64,000 nt of DNA from Butyrivibrio sp. Lineage in GTDB: Bacteria > Bacillota > Clostridia > Lachnospirales > Lachnospiraceae. Each line of letters begins with the position of its first letter. Positions within the stretch are counted from its first letter, which is position 1. A model generated the notes under the pieces. That model was given only the letters and a program-made list of their open reading frames with translations. It had not been told where the DNA came from and searched no databases. The position numbers and the translations under genes were made by a program. Shown here piece by piece: positions 17,651 to 26,004 of the stretch. The DNA lies in NCBI GenBank assembly GCA_015056655.1, contig SVFV01000001.1:1-64000 (forward strand), written 5' to 3'.

Positions 17651-17752
17651 TCCTCTTCTCTTTTGTTTTTTGCTTTTCCTTTTTGCTTCTCTTTTTTTCT
17701 TTTGTTTTTGCTTCTTTTATTTTTGGCTTCTTTTTTGCTTCTTTTATCTTCT
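17651..17752 (-). repeat. Homopurine-rich leader with degenerate repeats
   Basis: On the minus strand almost every base for about 100 nt is A or G, built from variants of AAAGAAGCAAAAA. It ends at the ribosome site of the DUF3237 gene. It may be an unstructured leader, a ribosome standby site or slippage-prone low-complexity DNA. Confidence 0.6.
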
Positions 17753-17783
17753 ACCCCTCACAGCTAATGCTTTTTAATAAAAA

Positions 17784-17910
17784 GAAACTCTATATTTTCA
17801 TGAAACGGTCTTAAAAAACGTCGGTTCTTATGTTGTGTATTTTACAACATTAGAACCGTTACGTTTTTTACGAAGCGAAAGCGTCCGTTGAATGAAATAT
17901 ATAGAGTTTC
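17784..17910. repeat. Structured palindromic element, copy A
   Basis: Terminal arms 17784-17801 and 17892-17910 pair with a one-base bulge. Inside, ACGG (17805-17808) can pair with CCGT (17885-17888). A long hairpin with arms near 17811-17836 and 17844-17871 has one T-T mismatch and a 2-nt bulge. After it comes GAAGCGAAAGCGTCCGT, where GCGAAAGC can form a GNRA hairpin. The second copy (25056-25181) has the same plan with different stem bases. On the minus strand the outer stem is followed by TTTTTATT, so this copy may also end pflB transcription. Confidence 0.8.
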
Positions 17911-17939
17911 AAAATATCAAAAACTTAGCTGCGAAACTA

Positions 17940-20204
17940 TTACATTGTCTCGTGGCATGTTCTGTTGATAACGTCCATCTGCTGCTCTCTTGTGAGGTCG
18001 ATGAACTTAACAGCGTAACCTGATACACGAATTGTGAAGTTAGCGTACTCAGGCTTTTCAGGATGCTCCATAGCGTCCTTAAGCTTTTCAACACCGAATA
18101 CATTTACGTTGAGGTGGTGTGCACCCTGATCGAAGTATCCGTCCATTACGTTTACAAGCTTGTCTGCGCGCTCTTCGTCGTCGTGACCAAGTGCACCAGG
18201 ATTGATTGTCTGTGTATTTGAAATACCATCAAGTGCATACTCGTAAGGAAGCTTTGCAACAGAGTTAAGTGATGCAAGGAGTCCTGACTGCTCTGCGCCG
18301 TAAGCCGGGTTAGCACCGGGAGCGAAAGGAGCGAATGCAGGTCTTCCGTCCGGGAGAGCACCTGTAGCCTTACCATAAACAACGTTTGATGTGATTGTAA
18401 GGATAGATGTTGTAGGCTCTGAATCTCTGTATGTGTGGTTCTTCTTTACCTTCTTGAGGAAAGTCTTAAGAAGCCATACAGCGATCTCATCAGCTCTCTC
18501 ATCATCATTACCATACTTAGGGAAGTCGCCTTCAATCTTGTAATCTACAACAAGACCAGACTCATCTCTTACTGTCTTAACCTTTGCATACTTGATAGCG
18601 CAAAGTGAATCAACTACGTGTGAGAAGCCTGCGATACCTGTAGCGAATGTACGACGTACATCTGTATCGATAAGAGCCATCTCAGCTGCTTCGTAGTAAT
18701 ACTTATCATGCATATACTGAATGAGGTTGAGGATGTTTACGTAAAGTCCAGCAAGCCAATCCATCATAAGATCATACTTGTGCATTACCTCATCATAGTC
18801 AAGATACTCAGATGTGATAGGAGCCATCTCAGGACCTACCTGCATGTGGTTACCCTGCTTGTCAAGGAACTTCTCATCCTTACCACCATTGATAGCGTAA
18901 AGAAGACACTTAGCAAGGTTTGCTCTAGCTCCGAAGAACTGCATCTCCTTACCTGTCTGTGTAGCTGATACGCAGCAGCAAATGCTGTAATCATCGCCCC
19001 ATACAGGACGCATAACATCATCGTTCTCATACTGAATTGAAGAAGTTGTAACAGAGATCTTAGCTGCATACTTCTTGAAGTTCTTAGGAAGCTTTGATGT
19101 GTAAAGAACTGTAAGGTTAGGCTCAGGGCTAGGTCCCATGTTCTCAAGAGTGTGAAGGAATCTGTAGTCGTTCTTTGTAACCATGTGACGACCATCCATA
19201 CCAAATCCACCAACCTCAAGTGTAGCCCATACAGGGTCACCAGAGAACAGCTGATTGTAGCTGGGGATACGAGCGAACTTAACCATTCTGCACTTCATAA
19301 CGAGGTGATCGATAAGCTCCTGTGCCTCAGACTCTGTAAGTGTTCCTTCCTTAAGATCTCTCTCGATGTAAATATCAAGGAATGTAGAAACACGACCAAC
19401 TGACATAGCAGCACCGTTCTGAGTCTTGATAGCTGCAAGGTATCCAAAGTAAAGCCACTGAACAGCTTCCTTAGCGTTCTGAGCAGGCTGTGAAATATCA
19501 TAGCCATAAACTGCAGCCATTTCCTTCATTCCGCGAAGAGCTCTGATCTGCTCAGCGATCTCCTCACGCTGACGGATGATATCATCTGTCATAACTCCGC
19601 AACCGCAAAGTGCGAAATCTTCCTTCTTCTGCTCGATAAGGAAGTCTATACCATAAAGAGCAACTCTACGATAGTCGCCGACGATACGTCCACGGCCGTA
19701 TGTATCCGGAAGGCCTGTAACGATGTGGCTGTGACGAGCTGCCATCATCTCAGGTGTATAAGCATCAAAAACAGCCTGGTTGTGAGTCTTGTGATACTCT
19801 GTGAAGATCTTGTGGTACTTCTCGTTTACCTTGAAGCCATAAGTCTCAGCTGCCTGCTCAGCCATCTTAATACCACCATAAGGCATGAATGCACGCTTAA
19901 GGGGCTTGTCTGTCTGAAGACCAACAACCTTCTCAAGATCCTTCATTGACTCATCGATATAGCCAGGGCCATATGCTGTAAGACTAGAAACAACCTCTGT
20001 CTCACACTCAAGAACACCACCGTTCTCACGTTCCTTCTTCTGGAGCTCCTGTAATTTACCCCAAAGCTTGTCTGTAGCATCAGTAGCATCAGCAAGGAAG
20101 CTCTCGTCCCCATCATAGGGCTGGTAGTTATTCTGGATGAAGTCTCTTACGTTTACTTCATCTGTCCACTTGTTACCTTTGAAGCCTCTCCATTGTTCTC
20201 TCAT
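17940..20204 (-). CDS. pflB: Pyruvate formate-lyase (formate C-acetyltransferase)
   Basis: 754 residues, close to the usual 750-760. It splits pyruvate with CoA into acetyl-CoA and formate without oxygen. The catalytic cysteines lie in [14 protein letters not shown] (Cys409-411; the canonical pair plus one extra Cys), and the glycyl radical is Gly729 in [28 protein letters not shown] and the [10 protein letters not shown] segment are typical of true PFL rather than diol or choline enzymes. AGAGGAG precedes the ATG. The gene has its own promoter and an inverted repeat over the -35 region. The activase gene lies upstream and ends in a separate terminator. Structured element A follows the stop. 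Confidence 0.97.
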   Translation of the reverse strand: MREQWRGFKGNKWTDEVNVRDFIQNNYQPYDGDESFLADATDATDKLWGKLQELQKKERENGGVLECETEVVSSLTAYGPGYIDESMKDLEKVVGLQTDKPLKRAFMPYGGIKMAEQAAETYGFKVNEKYHKIFTEYHKTHNQAVFDAYTPEMMAARHSHIVTGLPDTYGRGRIVGDYRRVALYGIDFLIEQKKEDFALCGCGVMTDDIIRQREEIAEQIRALRGMKEMAAVYGYDISQPAQNAKEAVQWLYFGYLAAIKTQNGAAMSVGRVSTFLDIYIERDLKEGTLTESEAQELIDHLVMKCRMVKFARIPSYNQLFSGDPVWATLEVGGFGMDGRHMVTKNDYRFLHTLENMGPSPEPNLTVLYTSKLPKNFKKYAAKISVTTSSIQYENDDVMRPVWGDDYSICCCVSATQTGKEMQFFGARANLAKCLLYAINGGKDEKFLDKQGNHMQVGPEMAPITSEYLDYDEVMHKYDLMMDWLAGLYVNILNLIQYMHDKYYYEAAEMALIDTDVRRTFATGIAGFSHVVDSLCAIKYAKVKTVRDESGLVVDYKIEGDFPKYGNDDERADEIAVWLLKTFLKKVKKNHTYRDSEPTTSILTITSNVVYGKATGALPDGRPAFAPFAPGANPAYGAEQSGLLASLNSVAKLPYEYALDGISNTQTINPGALGHDDEERADKLVNVMDGYFDQGAHHLNVNVFGVEKLKDAMEHPEKPEYANFTIRVSGYAVKFIDLTREQQMDVINRTCHETM

Positions 20205-20227
20205 AGTATTAATTCTCCTCTGTACTT

Positions 20228-20276
20228 ATTATAAACACAATATCTTGTGGTTTGCAACATTAATCGCACAAGATAT
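20228..20276 (-). promoter_or_regulatory. pflB promoter framed by a 10-bp inverted repeat
   Basis: TATAAT (minus, 20233-20228) is preceded at 18 bp by TTGCAA (20257-20252). The perfect inverted repeat ATATCTTGTG (20240-20249) and CACAAGATAT (20267-20276) frames the -35 box with a 17-bp spacer, so a protein bound to both arms would block RNA polymerase. The regulator is unknown; a redox- or fermentation-responsive repressor is a guess from the gene's role. Confidence 0.6.
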
Positions 20277-20435
20277 ATACTTTATATAAAACAACCCGAA
20301 TGGTATTCTTACATATATTAAGAAACTTTTCAACCAAAAAAGCCAAGAAAATGGCGTTTCTGAGATTTTTTGTCAATTTTTTAACTATTTTAGGGGTTTT
20401 CACTCCCAAAATTAAAACAAATATACAAAAACGCC

Positions 20436-20493
20436 AAAAATATATACCGGTTCTCAAAAGTCAGACCAAAGTCTGTTCTTCGAAAACCGGTAT
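20436..20493 (-). terminator. Hairpin terminator downstream of pflA
   Basis: ATACCGGTT (20444-20452) pairs with AACCGGTAT (20485-20493), and an inner hairpin CAGAC-CAAA-GTCTG lies at 20462-20475. ATATATTTTTGG follows on the minus strand. The next 190 bp up to the pflB promoter are AT-rich and show no gene. Confidence 0.6.
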
Positions 20494-20496
20494 CTA

Positions 20497-21222
20497 TTAA
20501 CATCCAAGTATTTTCTTTGCGTTTTCTATTCTGTCAGCCGTAGGAGCATCAACGCCCTCCAGCTTATACTTTATTCCAAGCTCATCCCACTTGAATTTGC
20601 CAAGTGAATGATAAGGTAAAACATCAACCTTCTGAACATTAGAAAGAGTGTCGATAAACTCCCTTGTTCTATGAAGATACTCATCAACATCTGTTATACC
20701 AGGCACAAGCACATGTCTTATCCAGACAGGCTTTCCTATCTCATCAAGGTACCTGAGCATATCCAGAATGTTCTCATTTGGCTTTCCTGTGAGCTCTATG
20801 TGCTGTTCGTTATCTATGTGCTTAATATCCACCAGCAAAAGATCCGTGTCCTTCATAAGCTCATTAAATGATGAAAAGAAGGGTTCCTGTCTTGTGAAAG
20901 GCTCTCCTGCTGTATCTATGCAGGTATTTATGCCTCTCTCCTTTGCTTCATGAAAAAGCTCTTTTAAGAAATCCAGCTGCAGTAAAGGCTCGCCGCCACT
21001 TACTGTGATTCCGCCGTCCTCGCCCCAGTAGCTCTTGTAGCGCTCTGCTCTGTCCAAAAGCTCAGAAGCACTTCTAATGTCATTGCTCTCGGGATTCCAG
21101 GTGTCAGCGTTATGACAATATTTACATCTTAAATTACAGCCCTTTAAAAAAATGATAAAACGAACCCCCGGCCCATCAACAGAGCCGAAGGTTTCGATTG
21201 AATGTATTCTTCCCTGTGTCAT
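20497..21222 (-). CDS. pflA: Pyruvate formate-lyase activating enzyme
   Basis: 241-residue radical SAM enzyme. The cluster motif CNLRCKYC gives Cys29, Cys33 and Cys36 for a 4Fe-4S cluster, followed by the glycine-rich GGITVSGGEPLLQ for SAM binding. It abstracts a hydrogen from Gly729 of PflB to create the glycyl radical. The length matches PflA (about 245), without the extra ferredoxin insert of other activases. Its ATG overlaps the stop of the hypB-like gene (TAATG), so the two are translationally coupled. It is separated from pflB by a terminator and 290 bp. Confidence 0.95.
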   Translation of the reverse strand: MTQGRIHSIETFGSVDGPGVRFIIFLKGCNLRCKYCHNADTWNPESNDIRSASELLDRAERYKSYWGEDGGITVSGGEPLLQLDFLKELFHEAKERGINTCIDTAGEPFTRQEPFFSSFNELMKDTDLLLVDIKHIDNEQHIELTGKPNENILDMLRYLDEIGKPVWIRHVLVPGITDVDEYLHRTREFIDTLSNVQKVDVLPYHSLGKFKWDELGIKYKLEGVDAPTADRIENAKKILGC

Positions 21223-21887
21223 TATTTCTTCCAGTCTTCTACCTGTGCGCTAAGCCACTCTGCAAACTTGTCTACACCCTCACCTGTCTTTGCACAGATA
21301 GGAATGATCTCTGCCTTGGGATTTCTCATGTGGATGTACTCCTTGCACTTCTCAAGGTCAAAATCAAAATAAGGTGCAACGTCAATCTTGTTGATAAGAA
21401 CAACATCACAGATGCTGAACATAAGAGGATACTTAAGAGGCTTGTCATGTCCCTCAGGAACTGAAAGGATCATAGCATTCTTAGAAGCACCTGTATCAAA
21501 CTCAGCAGGGCAAACAAGGTTTCCTACGTTCTCAAGAATAGCAAGATCCACATCACCCTCTACAAGAGCGTCAAGGCCCTGTCTTGTCATATCTGCATCA
21601 AGATGGCACATTCCGCCTGTGTGGAGCTGGATAGCCTTAACACCTGTCTCCGCAATCTTCTTTGCATCAACATCAGAATCAATATCAGCTTCCATAACAC
21701 CGATCTTGTACTTATCCTTAAGTGCTGCAATTGTAGCCTTAAGTGTTGTTGTCTTTCCTGATCCAGGAGAAGACATAAGATTTAAAAGAAAAATTCCCTT
21801 ATCCTTAAGCTCGCCTCTAAGAAGGTCTGCTCTCTCATCGTTACTCTCAAATACGCTTCTTTTTAACTCAATTACTCTGGTACTCAT
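21222..21887 (-). CDS. hypB: HypB-type nickel/GTP metallochaperone
   Basis: 221 residues of the SIMIBI GTPase fold. SSPGSGKTTTL (residues 39-49) is the P-loop, EADIDSDVDAKKI follows, and GMCHLDADM and ENVGNLVCPAEFD hold the Cys/His residues that bind metal at the HypB dimer interface. NKIDVAPY is the guanine motif. HypB hands nickel to [NiFe]-hydrogenase or urease precursors. Here there is no hydrogenase, urease or other hyp gene in the window, and the gene is coupled to pflA. The N-terminal extra metal motif (CxxCGC) of E. coli HypB is absent. GGAAG precedes the ATG. The family call is firm; the client protein is unknown. Confidence 0.85.
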   Translation of the reverse strand: MSTRVIELKRSVFESNDERADLLRGELKDKGIFLLNLMSSPGSGKTTTLKATIAALKDKYKIGVMEADIDSDVDAKKIAETGVKAIQLHTGGMCHLDADMTRQGLDALVEGDVDLAILENVGNLVCPAEFDTGASKNAMILSVPEGHDKPLKYPLMFSICDVVLINKIDVAPYFDFDLEKCKEYIHMRNPKAEIIPICAKTGEGVDKFAEWLSAQVEDWKK

Positions 21888-21902
21888 GTTTACTTCCTTT
21901 CA

Positions 21903-23873
21903 TTACTTTTTCTTCTTTGCCTTATCTTTAGCCTTAGCTTTTTCCTTCTTTGCCTTGCTCTTCTTAGTCTCGGCCTCCATTGCCTCAAGGAGCGCATCCT
22001 CCTCTTCAGCCTTCTTTATGCTAACAAGTGCTGCGTGATCCTCAGCAAATGAAGGATCCAGCTCTTCCTCATCCTCCATGCCCTTCTTCATAACAGGCAG
22101 GCGATATTTTCTCTCATAAAGATCAACAGCAATCTCGAATTCCTGATTCTTCTCTTCCTTAAGATGCTCTAAATATTCGTGAGTATCAAACATACCCTCG
22201 CTGACCTCAAGGATACAAACAGCTACATTTGAACAGTGATCTGCAATACGCTCAAAATCTGTTCCAAGGTCTGAGAGGATAAATCCAAGATCAATTGTAC
22301 ATTTACCCTTACGAAGTCTGCGCACATGTCTGCGCTTTACTTCCATATTAATTCCATCAATTACTTCCTCAAGAGGTTCAACTGATCTTGCAAGTCTAAG
22401 GTCCTGATTAGCAAAAGACTGGAATGACAGCTCTACGATTTCCTTAACAGCATTGGAGAATACCTTTAGCTCTTCCTTTGCCTTAGCTGAGAATTTCTCA
22501 TTCTTCTCATTCATGATTCTGGCTGTCTGAGCTATATTAAGCGCATGGTCACTTATACGTTCAAAATCAGTAATGCAGTGAATAATGATTGAAAGTGTTC
22601 TTGAATCCTTCTCTGCAAGATGATGGTTATTTATCTGCATCAGATAAGTTCCAAGCTGATCCTCATATCTGTCAGCTCTCTCCTCGAGACGTCTGACTTC
22701 ATCAAGAACCTCAGGATCATATTTATCCAAAAGTGAGATAGCCTTCTCAAGTCCATCCTTAGCAAAGGAAGCCATGTCCATAGCCACCTGCTTACTCTGC
22801 TCAAGAGCAAAGGGAGGGTTCTTTAAGAACAAAGGATCCAGCTTTGTGATTCCAGCAGCTTCCTCTGCCTCTTCCTTTTCCTTCTCATCGATCGGAATAG
22901 TTGCGTATGCCATCTTAACAAGAAGTCCTGAGAAGGGAAGCATAAGCGGTGTTCCAACGAGATTGATCAATGTGTGAATCGAAGCTATGCCAACCATTCC
23001 AGCCTGTTCATACATGAACGGGAAATGAACAAAGGTGTGAATAGCATAGAAAACTATCATGAAGGTTCCAGCCTTTATCACATTAAAATACAAATGCATA
23101 AGTGCTGTTCTCTTACCATTTTTATTGGCACCAAGTGATGAGAGGATAGCTGTGATACATGTACCAACCTCAGCACCAACTACTACAGGAAGTGCTATGC
23201 TGTATGTGATATGTACCGAAGCAGACAACGCCTGCATTACACCGATGGTTCCCGCAGAACTCTGGATTACCATTGTGAAAAGAACACCAACCAAAAATCC
23301 AATATAAGGTCTGCTAAAGGACATAAGAATCTTCTGGAATCCCTCATTATCCTTAAGAGGTGATACAGCGTCTGACATCATGCTCATACCAAACATAAGC
23401 ACTGAAAAACCGATCAGAATCAGACCGATGTTATTCTTTTTATCACTCTTGGTGAACATGTAAAGAACAATACCGATGATAGCCAAAAATGGTGTAAATG
23501 ATGTTGGCTTCAAAAGATTAATAAGGAAATTATCACTGCTGATGGCATTTAATGAAAGCAGCCATGCAGTGAATGTTGTACCAAGGTTAGCACCAAGGAT
23601 AACATTAACAGCTTCCTTAAGTGTCATGATACCGGAATTAACAAGACCGACAACCATTACGGTTGAAGCAGATGACGACTGCACAAGAGCAGTTACGCCC
23701 ACACCGAAAAGATAAGCAATGAATGGGTGCTTGGTTACGGTTGAAAGAACCGCCTCGAGCTTACCACCTGCAGCCTTGGTCAAGCCACCACTCATTACAT
23801 TCATACCATACAAAAACAAAGCCAATCCGCCGACCAGCCCTGCAACTAGCGAAAATAAATCCATTGAATTCAT
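21903..23873 (-). CDS. Na+/phosphate cotransporter with C-terminal PhoU domain
   Basis: 656 residues. The membrane half has two inverted repeats with the Na/Pi signature QSSSA: ALVQSSSASTVMVVG (about residue 65) and MVIQSSAGTIGVMQA (about 205), with GANLGTT and GAEVGTC at matching places. The soluble half (about 340-600) has helical PhoU-like repeats (ERISDHALNIAQ, ERIADHCSNVAV). The tail is extremely Lys-rich and ends KAKKKK. It imports phosphate driven by sodium and may sense phosphate through the PhoU part. AGGAGG lies 5 nt before the ATG. The next gene, hypB, starts 15 nt after its stop, so nptA-hypB-pflA may share a transcript. Confidence 0.92.
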   Translation of the reverse strand: MNSMDLFSLVAGLVGGLALFLYGMNVMSGGLTKAAGGKLEAVLSTVTKHPFIAYLFGVGVTALVQSSSASTVMVVGLVNSGIMTLKEAVNVILGANLGTTFTAWLLSLNAISSDNFLINLLKPTSFTPFLAIIGIVLYMFTKSDKKNNIGLILIGFSVLMFGMSMMSDAVSPLKDNEGFQKILMSFSRPYIGFLVGVLFTMVIQSSAGTIGVMQALSASVHITYSIALPVVVGAEVGTCITAILSSLGANKNGKRTALMHLYFNVIKAGTFMIVFYAIHTFVHFPFMYEQAGMVGIASIHTLINLVGTPLMLPFSGLLVKMAYATIPIDEKEKEEAEEAAGITKLDPLFLKNPPFALEQSKQVAMDMASFAKDGLEKAISLLDKYDPEVLDEVRRLEERADRYEDQLGTYLMQINNHHLAEKDSRTLSIIIHCITDFERISDHALNIAQTARIMNEKNEKFSAKAKEELKVFSNAVKEIVELSFQSFANQDLRLARSVEPLEEVIDGINMEVKRRHVRRLRKGKCTIDLGFILSDLGTDFERIADHCSNVAVCILEVSEGMFDTHEYLEHLKEEKNQEFEIAVDLYERKYRLPVMKKGMEDEEELDPSFAEDHAALVSIKKAEEEDALLEAMEAETKKSKAKKEKAKAKDKAKKKK

Positions 23874-24005
23874 CCATACCTCCTACTTCTAATCCATTTA
23901 GGTATTACGTAATTTTCTCCCTCTTATCACAATATGTATGGTAACTTAAAAAAAACCAAATATCAAGTTAAGTATTATTTTCAACCTGGCAGTACCTTCA
24001 GCCCA

Positions 24006-24956
24006 TCAAAACTCTATAACCATCTTGATATACTTGCCAAATTGAGCTTTGTCGCGTGAAACACGCTCGCCGTCATGGTACTCAGTGCCATAGATATTTT
24101 CTTCTATATCTACTGTTTCACTAACTGTAAACCCAAGTTTTTCACATAACTTTATGGAAGCTACATTCTCCGCCTTAACAAAGGTTATAACTCTTGGAAA
24201 CAGTAGTATCTCTTTTCCATAGGTAAGGATAGCCTTACAAACCTCGTAGGCATATCCCTGTCTTTGATAATCCATTCCTATAAGAAAGCCAAGCTCAATA
24301 TCATCAAAGCCATTCCTTGCGCTGTAGCCGGCTCTTCCGATTATCTTCCCTGTTTCCTTCTGGATTACTGTCCAGACGCCAAAGCCCATAAGACCATATA
24401 CCTTTTCTATATAGTCCCTGGTATAACGCTTCTCATCCTCAGGGTTCTCGAATAGCCCCTCCATATACTTTGTCATCTCTGGATGCGCATAGAGCTCATA
24501 AAAAGTATCCACATCCTCCACGGTAGTCTCCCTGATAAGACACCTCTCAGTTTCCAGCACGTCCCATGGGAGCTTAGCATAACGCTGATATGCCTTGATA
24601 AATGAATCCACATCAACCTGATCTATCTCAGCAAAAACATACTTAAGCCCAGGGAAATTCTCACTTCCATTCCCCTCGTGCTGTATTCCTACAACGTATG
24701 CCCCACTATAAACCAGACACTCCGCAATCAAATCCGAATCAGTCAGAAAAAGAATATCATTCAAATTCTCTTCCTCACTATTCTCGAAAAGCTTAAGCAA
24801 AAGCGTTTCTTTACTAATGTCTTCTTTTGATGGGTATATAATGACAGCCTGAATTCCCTCTTCCTTCAGATATTCACAGGTGGAATTCACTTTTTCTCCA
24901 AACTCAGCCTCTATTTCGTTATCTAAACAAAATACTATTTTCTTTAGCACTTTCAT
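24006..24956 (-). CDS. Fusion of a HAD-like domain and a GNAT acetyltransferase
   Basis: 316 residues. The C-terminal half (from about residue 140, TERCLIRETTVEDVDTFYEL) is a RimJ/RimL-type N-acetyltransferase, with GFGVWTVIQKETGKIIGRAG, the acetyl-CoA loop DYQRQGYAYEVCKAIL, and ENVASIKLCEKLGF. The N-terminal ~135 residues (KKIVFCLDNEIEAEFG, ILFLTDSDLIAECLVYSGA) look like a worn HAD hydrolase core that has lost the usual DxDGT nucleophile motif. It probably acetylates a small amine or a protein N-terminus; the first domain may bind a ligand. The spacing between AAAGG and the ATG is very short. Nothing nearby indicates a pathway. Confidence 0.75.
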   Translation of the reverse strand: MKVLKKIVFCLDNEIEAEFGEKVNSTCEYLKEEGIQAVIIYPSKEDISKETLLLKLFENSEEENLNDILFLTDSDLIAECLVYSGAYVVGIQHEGNGSENFPGLKYVFAEIDQVDVDSFIKAYQRYAKLPWDVLETERCLIRETTVEDVDTFYELYAHPEMTKYMEGLFENPEDEKRYTRDYIEKVYGLMGFGVWTVIQKETGKIIGRAGYSARNGFDDIELGFLIGMDYQRQGYAYEVCKAILTYGKEILLFPRVITFVKAENVASIKLCEKLGFTVSETVDIEENIYGTEYHDGERVSRDKAQFGKYIKMVIEF

Positions 24957-25030
24957 ACCTTTTTCTATATCATTATTTCATTATTATTGTATAATTAATC
25001 GCAGATTTCTTCCAACGGAAATCTAATATA

Positions 25031-25059
25031 TTGACATGTAGTTTAAGCCACTATATCAA
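25031..25059 (+). promoter_or_regulatory. Possible promoter of the cyclophilin gene, just before element B
   Basis: A consensus TTGACA lies at 25031-25036, followed 15-17 bp on by the weak -10 candidates TATATC (25052) or TATCAA (25054). If used, transcription would start inside the left arm of element B and the element would form the leader of the cyclophilin mRNA. Confidence 0.4.
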
Positions 25060-25181
25060 AAGTATATATTCTGCGATGCGGCTTTTGAGCACGTCGTTAC
25101 TTAGCGCTGTTTTTTAGCGCTTAGTAACGCGACGATGCGAAACGAGCGAAAGCGTCCGTCGAGCAGAATATATACTTTTGA
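25056..25181. repeat. Structured palindromic element, copy B
   Basis: Perfect 19-bp terminal inverted repeats (25056-25074 and 25163-25181) enclose a hairpin with arms near 25092-25108 and 25116-25134, broken by one T-T mismatch and a 2-nt bulge, then GAGCGAAAGCGTCCGTCGA. Apart from the core, its bases differ from copy A, yet length (126 against 127 bp), order of parts, mismatch and bulge agree. It ends 27 bp before the cyclophilin ribosome site. Confidence 0.8.
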
Positions 25182-25217
25182 AAAGGTGGCGTAGGCACTG
25201 TGAAAAAAGGAGAAAAC

Positions 25218-25745
25218 ATGGCAGAAAATAAAAACCCTATCGTAACTATAAAGATGCAGAACGGCGACGTTATAAAGGCTGAACTTTATCCTGAGATCGC
25301 ACCTAACACAGTTAATAATTTCATTTCACTTATTAACCACAACTTCTATGACGGAGTTATCTTCCACCGCGTAATCAAGGGTTTCATGCTCCAGGGTGGA
25401 GATCCCGAAGGAACAGGTATGGGCGGCCCCGGCTACTCAATCAAGGGTGAGTTCACACAGAACGGCTTCAAGAATGACCTCCTCCACACAGAGGGCGTAC
25501 TTTCTATGGCTCGTACTGCAATCCCTGATTCAGCAGGTTCACAGTTCTTTATCATGCACAAGAATGCACCTCACCTTGATGGCGCTTACGCTGCATTCGG
25601 TAAAGTAATTGAGGGAATGGATGTTGTTAACAAAATTGCTGAGACTGAAACTGACTGGAGCGATCGCCCCGTAGAAGATCAGGTAATGGACAAGGTTACT
25701 GTAGATACCTTCGGCGTAACATATCCAGAGCCCGAAACTCTCTAA
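25218..25745 (+). CDS. Cyclophilin-type peptidyl-prolyl cis-trans isomerase
   Basis: 175 residues forming one cyclophilin domain without a signal peptide, so it is cytoplasmic. Landmarks are FYDGVIFHRVIKGFMLQGGDP (Arg and Phe of the active site), GTGMGGPGYSIKGEF, ARTAIPDSAGSQFFI and AYAAFGKVIEGMDVV. It speeds proline isomerisation during protein folding. AAAGGAG lies 5 nt before the ATG at 25218; an upstream in-frame GTG at 25200 would overlap this site and is not used. Element B sits immediately upstream and may belong to its leader. Confidence 0.95.
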   Translation: MAENKNPIVTIKMQNGDVIKAELYPEIAPNTVNNFISLINHNFYDGVIFHRVIKGFMLQGGDPEGTGMGGPGYSIKGEFTQNGFKNDLLHTEGVLSMARTAIPDSAGSQFFIMHKNAPHLDGAYAAFGKVIEGMDVVNKIAETETDWSDRPVEDQVMDKVTVDTFGVTYPEPETL

Positions 25746-25757
25746 TAAATAAAAAAA

Positions 25758-25830
25758 GATTTCCACCTATGGAAATCAAAAAAGTCCTATAAAAGGGAGG
25801 ATGCCAAGGAAGCTCGTGCTTCCTTGGCAT
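25758..25830. terminator. Two adjacent hairpins between the cyclophilin and lipid kinase genes
   Basis: GATTTCCA (25758-25765) pairs with TGGAAATC (25770-25777); on the minus strand a T7 run follows, fitting a terminator of the leftward lipid kinase gene. A perfect 13-bp stem ATGCCAAGGAAGC / GCTTCCTTGGCAT lies at 25801-25830. Its plus-strand tail is not a clean T run, so it is a possible, imperfect terminator for the cyclophilin gene. Confidence 0.55.
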
Positions 25831-26004
25831 ATTATGAAAAAGTTATTTTAATTGGTATTGCCTTTCTTCATCTGACATCTTTAGTATATCGAAAATATTT
25901 GTCTAAGATATTATCTGAGGTAAATAGTCTTTAAACGTTTTATGAACAAAAAATGAACATGAAACATTTCCGCTCACCCCACAATTTATCAGCATAAAAC
26001 GCAT

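Noticed and set aside
17784-25181. Elements A and B as integron attC sites or IS remnants
   Set aside because: There is no integrase or transposase nearby, no attC core sites and no clear target-site duplication. A structured RNA or a REP/MITE-like palindrome fits better.
25794-25851. Tiny plus-strand ORF inside the 13-bp hairpin (16 codons)
   Set aside because: The ATG touches its would-be ribosome site and the whole ORF is the hairpin sequence itself.
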